A DNA stretch of 64,000 nt from JBCCOW01 sp038749105 (GCA_038749105.1 JBCDIM010000008.1:1-64000), one strand, 5' to 3'; counted from the stretch's first letter, positions 27,858 through 36,916 are shown. Numbers and translations: made by a program. The notes: generated by a model from the letters alone, not told the origin.

Positions 27858-28646
27858 ATGACCGACGCAACCGCCGCGCCCCACCGACTCACCCGGCTGC
27901 TGACGACAGTCCTCGCCCTGATCGTCACTGCCCCCCTGCATGCTCAAGAAGCCGAAGACGCCGAAAAGACCTTCTTCCAGGCCTTCTTTGTGCCGGGTGA
28001 CGACCCGATCGGCCTCGCCATCACCTGGCTGCTCATCGCCATGTCTATGGCAAGCATCGGGTTCGCCCTCCACCTGCTGATCAAGAACCGCCGATCCGCC
28101 GTCCTCCCCGTCGACACCATCGACGAGCTCGAAGCCCTCATCGCCGACAAACAGTACCGCGACGCCATCGACCTCGCCGACGACGACCCCAGCTACATCG
28201 GCCAGCTCACCTCCGGCGCCCTCGCCGAAGCGTCCAACGGCTACGGCGCCATGGAACGCGCCATCGAAGAGGTCGGCGACGCCGCCACCACCAGGATGCT
28301 CCGCCCCATCGAGTACCTCAACGTCCTCGGCAACATCTCCCCCATGATCGGGCTCTTCGGCACGGTCTACGGCATGATCCTCGCCTTCCAACAGCTCGTC
28401 GCCTCCGGCGGCTCCCCCGACCCCGCCGCCCTCGCCGCCGGCATCTCCACCGCCCTGGTCACCACCTTCTGGGGCCTGGTCGTCGCCATCCCCGCCCTGA
28501 CCTGCTACGCCCTGATCCGCAACCGTGTCGATGCCCTGACCACCGAAGGCCTCCTCGCCGCCGAGGACATCATCCGCCCCTTCAAGCCCGGCAAGAAGGG
28601 CTCCACCAAGTCCGCGCCCCCCAAAGCCACCCCCCAACCCGACTAA
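27858..28646 (+). CDS. MotA/TolQ/ExbB-type proton channel protein
   Basis: 262 residues from the ATG at 27858. A signal-like segment (about 1-29, ending in HAQ) is followed by three membrane helices (about 51-74, 157-180, 194-220). The family signature NISPMIGLFGTVYGMILAF lies in the second, and the third carries STALVTTFWGLVVAIPAL. Such proteins form a pentameric proton channel around ExbD/TolR dimers and drive envelope machines. The extra N-terminal signal sequence is a form common in planctomycetes and some other phyla. The two ExbD genes follow, with a family A hairpin between. Confidence 0.9.
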   Translation: MTDATAAPHRLTRLLTTVLALIVTAPLHAQEAEDAEKTFFQAFFVPGDDPIGLAITWLLIAMSMASIGFALHLLIKNRRSAVLPVDTIDELEALIADKQYRDAIDLADDDPSYIGQLTSGALAEASNGYGAMERAIEEVGDAATTRMLRPIEYLNVLGNISPMIGLFGTVYGMILAFQQLVASGGSPDPAALAAGISTALVTTFWGLVVAIPALTCYALIRNRVDALTTEGLLAAEDIIRPFKPGKKGSTKSAPPKATPQPD

Positions 28647-28656
28647 CCCCACCGCC

Positions 28657-28701
28657 CCTTTAGCCCCGGGCTCTACCCGGGGGCACGCGGCAAACCGGAT
28701 A
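28657..28701 (+). repeat. Dispersed hairpin repeat, family A copy 2
   Basis: CCTTTAGCCCCGGGCTCTAC at the left, then GGGGGCACGCGGC and an ACCGGATA box. The stem is CCCCGGGC-TCT-ACCCGGGG with one C-A mismatch at the loop. It lies 10 bp after the ExbB stop, before the first ExbD gene. Confidence 0.85.
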
Positions 28702-28770
28702 CGTCACGCCCTGACCACGACCTCAAACCACGACCCTAGCGCCTAACCCCTAGCAACCAGCGCATACAAC

Positions 28771-29265
28771 ATGTCCCAAGTCACGCCCAGGGGTGCCGTC
28801 GCCCCCAGCCTCAACATCACCCCGCTCATCGACGTGGTCTTCCTGCTCATCGTCTTCTTCATGCTCGTGAGCAACATCACCTCCGACGAGGCGGTCCCCA
28901 TGGTCCTGCCCGACCTGGTCGATTCGGTCACCTCTGAACTCGGTGATGAGCCCCGCATCGTGGTCAACATCGCGCCCATACATGTCCCAGGGCGTGAGTT
29001 CGGCATGGCCGGCAACCCCCTCGACCACGCCGGCGAAGCCGACTTCGTCAAGGTCGGCTCGCTCCAGAGCTTCCCCATGAACCAGCTCGACGCGATGACC
29101 GCCCGGCTCGCCGAGATCCGCGCCGAACGCCCCGACGTGCCCATCCTGCTCCGCGCCGACGGGGCCCTCTACTACAGCTCCGTCACCCCCGTTATCGACG
29201 CCATCACCAAGGCACAGATCGCCGACATCAAGCTCGTCGCCTACCTCCCCGAAGACCAACGCTGA
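28771..29265 (+). CDS. ExbD/TolR-type protein (1)
   Basis: 164 residues. A short cytoplasmic N-terminus leads to one membrane helix with the key aspartate D21 in NITPLIDVVFLLIVFFM, which carries the proton path in this family. The periplasmic domain ends with PILLRADGALYYSSVTPVIDAITKAQIADI, the typical ExbD alpha/beta fold. It pairs with the preceding ExbB-type channel and the second ExbD-type gene. Confidence 0.92.
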   Translation: MSQVTPRGAVAPSLNITPLIDVVFLLIVFFMLVSNITSDEAVPMVLPDLVDSVTSELGDEPRIVVNIAPIHVPGREFGMAGNPLDHAGEADFVKVGSLQSFPMNQLDAMTARLAEIRAERPDVPILLRADGALYYSSVTPVIDAITKAQIADIKLVAYLPEDQR

Positions 29266-29291
29266 CCGCTTAGCGGGGGCCTTCAGGCCCC
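29266..29291 (+). repeat. Double-hairpin repeat, family B copy 2
   Basis: CCGC-TTA-GCGG directly followed by GGGGCCT-TC-AGGCCCC, two perfect stems in 26 bases. It begins at the base after the ExbD1 stop codon and lies before the second ExbD gene. Confidence 0.8.
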
Positions 29292-29316
29292 TATACCCCC
29301 GACACCCTCCCTACCC

Positions 29317-29850
29317 GTGCCCTCCCGCCCTTCCAGCCCGAACACCGCCCGCCACCCCGCCGCGACGGACGACAACACCACCGTCCACCACACCTCCGTG
29401 CGCGCCAAGCGCCGCAAGGCCCCGGGCCAGGAAAAGATGGAACTCCAGCTCACGTCGATGATCGACGTGATCTTCCTGCTGCTGATCTACTTCGTCATCA
29501 CCGCCACCTTCATGATCGACGAGGGCTTCCTCGACGCGTCCCTGCCCTCGGGCCCCGCGTCCGCCCCCGAAGACGAGCTGCCCAAAGAACCGGTTGTCAT
29601 CGAGCTTGCTCCCGCGGGCAACAACGACACCCTCTTCACGATCACCATCGACAACCAGCCCGTCGACTCGTTCACCGAGCTCTTCACCGCGATGAACAGC
29701 CAGTCCGAGCTCCAAGGCGGGTTCTACGCCGTGGATACGCCGCTGATTATCAAGCCCCGTGCCAACGTCCGCTGGCAGCACGTCGTCAACGCCTTCAACG
29801 CCCTGGTCCGTGCGAAGTATGAAGCCATCAGCTTCGCACCGCCCTCCTAG
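29317..29850 (+). CDS. ExbD/TolR-type protein (2), GTG start
   Basis: 177 residues from a GTG at 29317. A longer basic cytoplasmic N-terminus (about 40 residues, KRRKAPGQEK) precedes the membrane helix with the conserved aspartate D50 in LTSMIDVIFLLLIYFVI. The periplasmic part ends in IIKPRANVRWQHVVNAFNALVRAKYEAISFA. Two different ExbD proteins next to one ExbB suggest a heterodimer in the channel. A family A hairpin follows. Confidence 0.9.
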   Translation: MPSRPSSPNTARHPAATDDNTTVHHTSVRAKRRKAPGQEKMELQLTSMIDVIFLLLIYFVITATFMIDEGFLDASLPSGPASAPEDELPKEPVVIELAPAGNNDTLFTITIDNQPVDSFTELFTAMNSQSELQGGFYAVDTPLIIKPRANVRWQHVVNAFNALVRAKYEAISFAPPS

Positions 29851-29861
29851 CCCCCACCCCC

Positions 29862-29903
29862 ACTAGCCCTGGGCTCTGCCCAGGGACACGCGGCGAACCC
29901 GAT
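29862..29903 (+). repeat. Dispersed hairpin repeat, family A copy 3
   Basis: ACTAGCCCTGGGCTCTGCCC then AGGGACACGCGGC and a CCCGATG box. The stem is CCCTGGGC-TCT-GCCCAGGG: relative to the CCCCGGGC...GCCCGGGG form, both sides have changed (C-G to T-A), so pairing is kept. It lies between the second ExbD gene and the large TPR gene. Confidence 0.85.
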
Positions 29904-29955
29904 GCCCGGTTAGCTGCATAACATTGAAGTCCCGCCACCCCGAAAGACCTCTGCC

Positions 29956-32910
29956 GTGACCCGACCGGCCCGCCGACTCTCCGCCGCACTCCTCGCCGCC
30001 GCACTCTGCCTCGGCCTCACCCCGCATCACGCCCACGCCCAGCTCGACCGCCTCGACGACGGCGACTTCATCAACACCCTCCGCCAGCAGGGCATGTCCG
30101 ACCTGCTGCTCCACTACGCCGAAACCGCCCAAGACCTCGCCCCCCAGACCCGCACCCTCATCCGTGTCGCCCAGCTGCGCATCCAGTCCGACGAGCTCAT
30201 CGACCGTGCCCGCCAGCCCCGGCCCGGCGACGACACGGCCCAGATCCTCGCCGACGCTCAGGCGCTTTTTCTCGAAGCGACCAACGCCCTGATTCAGCTC
30301 GCTGAGGAGCAGCCCGACAACCCCGCCCACGTCGTCTGGCTCACCGACGCCACCGAGATGGTGCTCTACCAGTACCTCCCCAGCCTCCACAACCTGGCGC
30401 TAGCCTTCGACGAGTTCGGCGTCACCAACCCCACGCAGGCCGAAGCCCTCGCCCAGACCCTCCCGCTCGCCTACCGCGCCGCCAGCCGCGCCGACGCCGC
30501 CCTCTTCGACCTCTTCAACCGCCTCGGCTCCGACCCCCAGCTCCAGCAGTCCGTGGAAGCCGCCGGCCTCACCTTCAAGCTCGAAAACTACCGCGACCTG
30601 GTCCTACCCCTGTTCCTGTCGCAGGCCGCCTACCACCTCGCCCGCCAGCCCGACACCAACCCCTATTTCGCCGACCTGCTCGCCCGCCGGCCCGACGTGG
30701 CCGTCCCCGACCGCGCGGACTCCCTGGATGAAGAACGAGAACGCCTGCTCGACCAGGCGTTCGCCATCACCGAGACGCTCATCGACGAGGCCCCGGACCA
30801 GTTCCAGCCCCGGATCCAAACCATCGCCGGCCGCGCCCTGGTCGGGCTCGGCGAACCCGAAGACGCCGCCCCTCTTCTCGAGTCCGCCGCACAGCAGAAC
30901 CTCTCCCCGCTCGACGCCCTCATCGCGGGCCTCGCCGCTGCCAACCTCGCCCTGGAGCAGCGAGAGTTCGACAACGCCGATGACGCCCTCTTCGACCTCG
31001 ACCAGAACCGGCTGGTCCGCGACTTCCCCGACGTCAAGCTCCTGCTCGCCGACGCCCGGCACCGGGTCATGATCGCCCGCGCCAACACCCTCACGGGGCC
31101 GGCCAAGACCAACGCCGTCGCCAACGCCTACACCATCCCCTACGACGAGCTCTTCGATGCCCTGCCCACCGAGGCGGTCCGCCGCGCTATGCGGTTCCGC
31201 GTCCACCAGCGCTGGGCCATCAATCTCGACCCCGCGCTCGACCCCACCACGCTCCCGGGCCCGGTCCGCGTCGGCATCGCACAGGTCGTGTTCGGCAACG
31301 CCCAGCTCCAGCAACAAGCCGGCGACGCCAACGCCGCCCGCGACACCTACACCCGCGTGACCCGCATCCTTAACGGCATCGCCGACACCGAAGCCCCCGA
31401 TGAGACCCGCGGCACCGGGCTCTACTTCCTCGGCAACGCCGTCATCGCCAAGTTCCTCCTCGACCGCGAGCTCGACCAAGCCAACGGCTCCAACAACACT
31501 CGAGCCCAAGACTTCTATGAAGGCAGTCTGATGCTCGCCCGCGTCGCCGAAGACTTCCCCAACTCCGAGTTCGCCGAGGCCAGCATGACCGCGGCCTTCC
31601 AGAACCTCTACTCCATCTACGCCCAGCCGAGCGCCCCCGCCGAGTGGCGTCAGGCCTTCCTCGACACCGGCGAGACCCTCTACAGCGAGTTCGACGACCT
31701 GGACATCGCCGAGCAGTACCGGCTCACCTTCGGGTTCGAGGCGTACCAGAAGCGTGGGCAGTACAAGCGGGCCGCCGAGGTCTACGCCCAAGTCAACCGC
31801 GGCAACCCGCAGTACATCGAAGCCCAGCGGTTCCGGGTGCTCGCCCTCACACTCCAGCTGGATCAAGACACCCGCGCCCTGGCGAACCTGCAAGCCCAGG
31901 ACAGCCCGTCCGCCGACGCGGTCAAGCAGGCAGAAGACGCCGTTGAAGACGCCACCACCGACGCCGCCGACGCCGCCGACGAGGTCCGCGATGCCGCCGA
32001 GCAGCTGCTGGCCGAGCAGACGCTCGCCCCCCCGATCGCCGACAACGCCCAGCTCGCCCGCGCCCAAGCCCTGATCACCCTGGCCCAGATCGCTCAGCAG
32101 GACGGCGACACCGAGGGCGTCCTCGAGCTCACCGAGGGGCTCGACGAAGACCTGCCCGACAACCCGACCGCTAACGACCTCCGGCGGGTCGCCGCCGAAC
32201 GCCGCATCCTCGCGTTGGTCGCCGTCAACGACCTCGACGCGGTGCGGGACGAGGCCGCCGCCATGATCGACCGCTTCCAGGGTGCCGCCGCCCCGGTCAT
32301 CAACGACGTGCTCGGGACGCTCCAGCAGACCATCGATCGTCAGTCCCTGGCCCTCCAGAAGGCGCGCGCCCAAAACGTCCAGGCCCGCGTTGCTCAGATC
32401 GAACAGGAGATGGCCGGCACGGGCAAAACCGCTGTCACCCTCGGCGAGCTACTCGTCGACTGGGGCCGAACCCACAACCAGCCGTCGGCCGGCCTCAACG
32501 GGTTCGAGCTCGCCCTCGCCAAGGCCTACCTCGTCGCCCAGCAGGTCGACGCCGCCAACCAGATCACCCAGCGCCTCATCCAGCAGCAGCCCAAGGCCCT
32601 GCCCATCATCCTGGTCCGGGCCGAGGCCCTCTACCGACTGGCCCTGTCCCGCAACAACGACACGGCCACCCTCCGCGAGTCCGCCACGCTCTTCGACAAG
32701 GTCATCACCTTCTACCGCAACCGGCCCGACGCCGAGACCGCCGAGCCGCACTGGCGCGCCTGGGCCCACCGCTTCCTGATCATGGAACGCATGGGCCTGA
32801 CCCGTGACATCGATATCGCCGTGCGTCGCCTCGAGGCCAAGTTCCCCGCCCTTGGCGTCGAGCCCTGGACCACCACCATCCGCCGCGTCCAGGCCGACGC
32901 GCTACGCTAA
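29956..32910 (+). CDS. Large exported TPR-type protein, GTG start
   Basis: 984 residues from a GTG at 29956. The signal peptide (ARRLSAALLAAALCLGLTPHHAHA) is followed by an all-helical protein with many Ala/Leu/Asp-rich helix pairs, for example LYFLGNAVIAKFLLDREL, FRVHQRWAINL and FAEASMTAAFQNLYSIY, reading as degenerate TPR or alpha-solenoid repeats. A stretch near residues 650-690 (ADAVKQAEDAVEDATTDAAD) is likely coiled coil. It closes the vWA-ExbB-ExbD cluster and is probably its large periplasmic scaffold. No enzymatic motif is seen. Confidence 0.75.
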   Translation: MTRPARRLSAALLAAALCLGLTPHHAHAQLDRLDDGDFINTLRQQGMSDLLLHYAETAQDLAPQTRTLIRVAQLRIQSDELIDRARQPRPGDDTAQILADAQALFLEATNALIQLAEEQPDNPAHVVWLTDATEMVLYQYLPSLHNLALAFDEFGVTNPTQAEALAQTLPLAYRAASRADAALFDLFNRLGSDPQLQQSVEAAGLTFKLENYRDLVLPLFLSQAAYHLARQPDTNPYFADLLARRPDVAVPDRADSLDEERERLLDQAFAITETLIDEAPDQFQPRIQTIAGRALVGLGEPEDAAPLLESAAQQNLSPLDALIAGLAAANLALEQREFDNADDALFDLDQNRLVRDFPDVKLLLADARHRVMIARANTLTGPAKTNAVANAYTIPYDELFDALPTEAVRRAMRFRVHQRWAINLDPALDPTTLPGPVRVGIAQVVFGNAQLQQQAGDANAARDTYTRVTRILNGIADTEAPDETRGTGLYFLGNAVIAKFLLDRELDQANGSNNTRAQDFYEGSLMLARVAEDFPNSEFAEASMTAAFQNLYSIYAQPSAPAEWRQAFLDTGETLYSEFDDLDIAEQYRLTFGFEAYQKRGQYKRAAEVYAQVNRGNPQYIEAQRFRVLALTLQLDQDTRALANLQAQDSPSADAVKQAEDAVEDATTDAADAADEVRDAAEQLLAEQTLAPPIADNAQLARAQALITLAQIAQQDGDTEGVLELTEGLDEDLPDNPTANDLRRVAAERRILALVAVNDLDAVRDEAAAMIDRFQGAAAPVINDVLGTLQQTIDRQSLALQKARAQNVQARVAQIEQEMAGTGKTAVTLGELLVDWGRTHNQPSAGLNGFELALAKAYLVAQQVDAANQITQRLIQQQPKALPIILVRAEALYRLALSRNNDTATLRESATLFDKVITFYRNRPDAETAEPHWRAWAHRFLIMERMGLTRDIDIAVRRLEAKFPALGVEPWTTTIRRVQADALR

Positions 32911-32956
32911 CCCCGAACTCTCGCCTGCTGCCGACCCACCCACACCCCAATCCCCG

Positions 32957-34024
32957 ATGTACCACACCCCCCTCCCCGGCACGGACCTCAATATCTCCGC
33001 CCTCGCCTTCGGCAACTTCACCTTCGGCACCAACTGGTGGGGCGACTTCTCCGACGACGACGCCGTCGCCATCCAGAACCACGCCGTCGACCGCGGTGTC
33101 ACCTTCTTCGACACCGCCCCGGCCTACGGCAACTACCGCGCCGAAAAACTCCTCAAGCCCACCATCGCATACGCCGGCGCCGACAACCTCGTCATCTCCA
33201 CCAAGTTCGGCTACGACCTCGAGCGCGACCCCGGCGAGGAAGGCTCCCACCGCGAACGCAAACAAGACTTCTCCGCCGATGCTGTGAAGCGTGAATGCGA
33301 ACGCTCCCTCAAGCACATGGGTATCGACTGCATCGATCTCTATCAAGCCCACAACATCCGCCTGCCGCACTACACCGACGAGCTCTTCGAAGCCCTCACC
33401 GACCTCCACGCCGAAGGCAAGATCAAGGCCTGGGGCGCCGCCCTCGGCCCCGCCATCGGCTGGCGCGACGAAGGCCACGACGCCTTCCTCCAGTACCAGG
33501 CCGCCACCGTCCAGACCGTCTTCAACCTCTACGAACAGCACCCGGGCCGAGAGCTCTGCGAGATCGCCGACAAGACCGGCAAGGGCGGCGTCATCGCCCG
33601 TGTCCCCACCAACTCCGGCGTGCTCGACGACGAGTTCGACTCCCCCGACCACACCTTCCCGCCCCAAGACCACCGCAAGTTCCGCGACCGCAACTGGCTC
33701 GTCTACGGCCTCCAGAAGAACGACATCGTCCGCCCCATGGCCGAGGCCCTCGGGCTCTCCCTCCGCCAGTTCGCCTTCAAGTGGCTCATGTCCCAGCCCG
33801 GCCTCGTCAGCGTCGAGCCCAACATCCTCAGCACCGCCGACGTCGACGAATTCGCCGACGCCGCCGACGGCCGCCCCCTCCCCGACGACCTCCTCGTCCA
33901 GCTCCACGACCTCTACGAGGCCGACTTCCACATGGGCCCCGACGCCGCGCCCTGCCACCTCAAGTCCACCACCCTCGACGAAGGCGCCGAGCCTTCCCGC
34001 TACCGCGCACCCGCGTTCGTCTGA
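32957..34024 (+). CDS. Aldo/keto reductase family protein
   Basis: 355 residues from the ATG at 32957; the frame upstream is antisense or overlaps the TPR gene. NAD(P)H-dependent TIM-barrel oxidoreductase. The catalytic tetrad can be placed: D52 and Y57 in FFDTAPAYGN, K83 in VISTKFGYD, H132 in LYQAHN. The final part, with HMGPDAAPCHLKSTTLDEG, is an extension not typical of short AKRs. Physiological substrate unknown. The NUDIX gene begins 10 bp after the stop. Confidence 0.88.
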   Translation: MYHTPLPGTDLNISALAFGNFTFGTNWWGDFSDDDAVAIQNHAVDRGVTFFDTAPAYGNYRAEKLLKPTIAYAGADNLVISTKFGYDLERDPGEEGSHRERKQDFSADAVKRECERSLKHMGIDCIDLYQAHNIRLPHYTDELFEALTDLHAEGKIKAWGAALGPAIGWRDEGHDAFLQYQAATVQTVFNLYEQHPGRELCEIADKTGKGGVIARVPTNSGVLDDEFDSPDHTFPPQDHRKFRDRNWLVYGLQKNDIVRPMAEALGLSLRQFAFKWLMSQPGLVSVEPNILSTADVDEFADAADGRPLPDDLLVQLHDLYEADFHMGPDAAPCHLKSTTLDEGAEPSRYRAPAFV

Positions 34025-34034
34025 GGCACGCCGC

Positions 34035-34568
34035 ATGGCCCAAGACCTGCACCCCGACGCCGAGACGCTCATCCAGGGCGTCCGCCTCACCGTCAAACGC
34101 ACCACTGTCCTCGACCCCGCCGGCCAGCCGCACACCCGGGAGATCGCCGAGGTCGCGGATGCCGTGGTCATCCTGCCCCTGTTGGACAACGGCGACGTCG
34201 TGCTCATCCAGAACCGCCGCTTCGCCGTCAACCAGACCCTCTGGGAACTCCCCGCCGGCACGATCGAGGCCGGCGAAGTCCCCGCCGACTGCGCCGGCCG
34301 AGAACTCGAGGAAGAGACCGGCTACAAACCCGCCACCATCACCCCCCTGACCAGCTTCTTCCCCACGCCCGGCTTCTGCACCGAAAAACTCCACGCCTTC
34401 CTCGCCACCGGCCTCACCCCCACCCAACAGTCCCTCGACCCCACCGAAGCCATCACACCTCACCCCACCCCCCTTGAACAGACGATGAATATGATCCGTA
34501 ACGGCGAGATTGAGGACGCGAAGTCCATCGCCGCAATCCTGTTCTACACTTCTTTCTACTCTACGTAG
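34035..34568 (+). CDS. NUDIX hydrolase, ADP-sugar pyrophosphatase type
   Basis: 177 residues from the ATG at 34035. The complete Nudix box runs from G75 to Y97 (G-x5-E81-x7-R89-E90-L-x-E-E-x-G), and PLLDNGDVVLIQNRRF plus ELPAGTIEAGE resemble ADP-ribose pyrophosphatases (NudF type), which cleave ADP-ribose and similar nucleotide sugars. It follows the aldo/keto reductase by 10 bp and is probably in the same transcript. The last codons become A/T-rich where the next promoter seems to start. Confidence 0.88.
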   Translation: MAQDLHPDAETLIQGVRLTVKRTTVLDPAGQPHTREIAEVADAVVILPLLDNGDVVLIQNRRFAVNQTLWELPAGTIEAGEVPADCAGRELEEETGYKPATITPLTSFFPTPGFCTEKLHAFLATGLTPTQQSLDPTEAITPHPTPLEQTMNMIRNGEIEDAKSIAAILFYTSFYST

Positions 34569-34605
34569 GTATTTTTTCTAAGCACTCACCCAAACCGAGG
34601 TAACC

Positions 34606-35655
34606 ATGGGCTGGGAAGATCGAGACTACTACCGCGGAGACGGCGGAGGAGGCGGCCGCCCTCCGATGTTTGGCGGCGGCGGTTTCGGCCGGTTTCTTCA
34701 GGTCTTGTTCTTTGGCTCGTTCCCGATCGGGACCTATCTGGGCATACGGGTTCGGGTGCACATCACCTTTGCTCTACTCATTGGATTTCAGCTCCTGTTC
34801 GCTGGCGATCCCATTTGGACCTTGCGCTGGTCAAGCCTGTTGTTCATCAGCGTGCTTTTGCACGAGTTTGGTCACTGCTTGGCGTGCCGGCGTGTTGGAG
34901 GTTTTGCGGATGACATCCTGATGTGGCCCCTCGGGGGATTGGCATTCTGCGCACCACCTAAACGACCGTGGCCAGAGTTCGTGACAGTCGCGGGCGGTCC
35001 TCTAGTCAATGTGATCCTGATGGCGGCCTGCTTTGCGGGACTGTTCGCAATGACCGGCAGGCTTGATCAGGTAAGCCTAAATCCCTTCGATATGTGGGGG
35101 GCGGGCTGGTTTCTCGGCGGCTTTGCAGGCGTGCTCCGCGACTTCTATCTCGTTAACTACACCCTCCTGCTCTTCAACCTCTTTCTGGTTTTCTATCCCT
35201 TCGACGGCGGTCGCTTAGTTCAAGTCGCCCTCTGGGCGAAGTTTGGGTACTACAAGTCCATGAAGTGGGCCACCGCTATCGGCATGGCGGGGGCCGGCGG
35301 CATCGCGGTCTTCGGCCTCATTAACCGCCAGTTCTTCCTTGTCCTGATCGGCGTCTTCGGCTTCATTACCTGCTACCGCCAAAGCCAGATGATCGCCGCC
35401 GGCCAGATTGACGATGGCCCAACCTACGACCCCGGCTTTTACAATCAACGCGACGAAAAAACCGGCTACCTCACCCGCAAGAAGCTCGAACGGCAACGCA
35501 AAGCCGCCGAGAAGTCCGCCCGCCAGGAGGCCGCAGACCAGGCCGAGGTCAACCGCGTCCTCGACAAGGTCCTCGAGCAGGGCCTCAACTCGCTGAGCGC
35601 CCGCGAAAAACGCATCCTCCAGCAAGACACCGACCGCAAACGCAACGCCGGCTGA
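34606..35655 (+). CDS. Site-2-protease-like M50 zinc metallopeptidase
   Basis: 349 residues. A Gly-rich, charged N-terminus (about 30 residues) is followed by at least six hydrophobic segments. The zinc motif is H86-E-F-G-H90 inside a membrane helix, and the third ligand is D200 in NLFLVFYPFDGGRL, a form of the NPxPxDGG motif. A cytoplasmic C-terminal tail (about 285-349) is Lys/Arg/Glu-rich and ends with NRVLDKVLEQGLNSLSAREKRIL, a small helical domain seen on other M50 proteins. It probably cleaves a membrane-bound substrate. GAGG stands five bases before the ATG. The first two-thirds has lower GC and less biased codons than its neighbours, hinting at a separate history. Confidence 0.88.
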   Translation: MGWEDRDYYRGDGGGGGRPPMFGGGGFGRFLQVLFFGSFPIGTYLGIRVRVHITFALLIGFQLLFAGDPIWTLRWSSLLFISVLLHEFGHCLACRRVGGFADDILMWPLGGLAFCAPPKRPWPEFVTVAGGPLVNVILMAACFAGLFAMTGRLDQVSLNPFDMWGAGWFLGGFAGVLRDFYLVNYTLLLFNLFLVFYPFDGGRLVQVALWAKFGYYKSMKWATAIGMAGAGGIAVFGLINRQFFLVLIGVFGFITCYRQSQMIAAGQIDDGPTYDPGFYNQRDEKTGYLTRKKLERQRKAAEKSARQEAADQAEVNRVLDKVLEQGLNSLSAREKRILQQDTDRKRNAG

Positions 35656-35680
35656 TCCCCAGCCCGACGCGGCGATGGCC

Positions 35681-35686
35681 TACATT
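35681..35686 (+). promoter_or_regulatory. -10-like TACATT, 8 nt before the tgt ATG
   Basis: TACATT then eight bases and the ATG at 35695. No Shine-Dalgarno sequence lies between. The spacing is at the long end of the leaderless-type series. Confidence 0.35.
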
Positions 35687-35694
35687 GCTGGGCT

Positions 35695-36831
35695 ATGCCA
35701 CCCGTCGAGTACAACCTGATCCAGGCCGACGCCGACCCGTCCTCCAAGGCCCGGCTTGGCCGGGTCACCACGCCCCACGGCAGCTTCGACACCCCCGCGT
35801 TCATGCCCGTCGGCACCGCCGCCTCCATCAAAGGCCTCCTCCCCGACCAGGTCGCCGACGCCGGCGCTCAGTGCATCTTGTCCAACACCTATCACCTGCT
35901 GCTCCGGCCCGGCCCTGACCTCGTCGCCCAAATGGGCGGCCTCCACCCCTGGATGAACTGGCCCGGCCCGATCCTCACCGACTCCGGTGGCTACCAGGTC
36001 TTCTCGCTGACCAAGACCAACCAGATCACCGACCACGGCGTCACCTTCCAGTCCCACCTCGACGGCGCCACCATCGAGCTCACCCCCGAACACTCGATGT
36101 CCATCCAGAACAAGCTCGGGGCCGACATCATCATGGCCTTCGACGAATGCCCGCCCGCGTCGCACTCCGACCAGCCGGGCTACCGCGATCGTGTCCTCCG
36201 GGCCAACGACCGCACCATCGCCTGGCTCGACCGCTGCATCGACGCCCACGCCCGGCCAGACGAGCAGGCCCTGTTCGGCATCGTCCAGGGCGGCGTCGAC
36301 CTCGAGCTCCGCACGCAGCACGCCCAGGCGATCACCGAGCGTGACCTGCCCGGCTTCGCGATCGGCGGCGTCGCGGTCGGCGAGGGGACCGAGCAGATCA
36401 AAGCAGTCGTCGAGCACACCGCCCCGCTGCTGCCCCCCGACAAGCCCCGGTACCTGATGGGCGTGGGCTATGAGCGGGATATCGTCGCCGCGGTCCGTGC
36501 CGGGGTCGACATGTTCGACTGCGTCCTGCCGACCCGGAACGGCCGGAACGCCGTCGCCTTCACGCCCACCGGCCCGATCCGCCTCAAGAACGCCCGCTAC
36601 GCCGACGACCCGTTGCCCATCGACCCGGCCTGCGACTGCCCCGCCTGCGCCAAGCCCTACTCCCGCTCCTACCTCCGACACCTCTTCCAGGCCAACGAGA
36701 TGCTCGGGCCCATCCTCACCAGCCTCCACAACATCCGCCATTTCCAACGCCTGATGTTGGACATCCGCCACGCCATCGCTCACAATGCGTGGTCCGCGTT
36801 CGCCCAGGCCTGGCCCGTCGCCGGCCTGTAA
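35695..36831 (+). CDS. tgt: tRNA-guanine transglycosylase
   Basis: Exchanges guanine 34 in tRNAs with GUN anticodons for preQ1. 378 residues, the usual length. Key blocks: ILTDSGGYQVFSL (catalytic-site aspartate), FDECPPASH, the nucleophile region FDCVLPTRNGR, and the zinc site CDCPAC with a later His in SLHNIRHF. It heads the classical tgt-yajC-secDF order. Together with queF at 17.1 kb it supports queuosine formation. Confidence 0.96.
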   Translation: MPPVEYNLIQADADPSSKARLGRVTTPHGSFDTPAFMPVGTAASIKGLLPDQVADAGAQCILSNTYHLLLRPGPDLVAQMGGLHPWMNWPGPILTDSGGYQVFSLTKTNQITDHGVTFQSHLDGATIELTPEHSMSIQNKLGADIIMAFDECPPASHSDQPGYRDRVLRANDRTIAWLDRCIDAHARPDEQALFGIVQGGVDLELRTQHAQAITERDLPGFAIGGVAVGEGTEQIKAVVEHTAPLLPPDKPRYLMGVGYERDIVAAVRAGVDMFDCVLPTRNGRNAVAFTPTGPIRLKNARYADDPLPIDPACDCPACAKPYSRSYLRHLFQANEMLGPILTSLHNIRHFQRLMLDIRHAIAHNAWSAFAQAWPVAGL

Positions 36832-36916
36832 CCCCGCGGCGACCCCAGAACCCCGATTCCATCCCCAGCCGCCGCCAGCGCGCTCACCACAACCGCCCGG
36901 CGGCGACCCCAGAACC

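Noticed and set aside
30604..32373. 589-codon minus-strand open frame under the large TPR gene
   Set aside because: Antisense shadow of a GC-rich gene: low-complexity Gly/Val/Glu composition, no motifs, no start signal. The plus-strand gene has a signal peptide and helical repeats.
34555..34582. T-rich stretch after the NUDIX gene as a terminator
   Set aside because: Only a 4-bp CTAC/GTAG stem precedes the T-run, and the region overlaps the NUDIX stop; more likely part of the next promoter.
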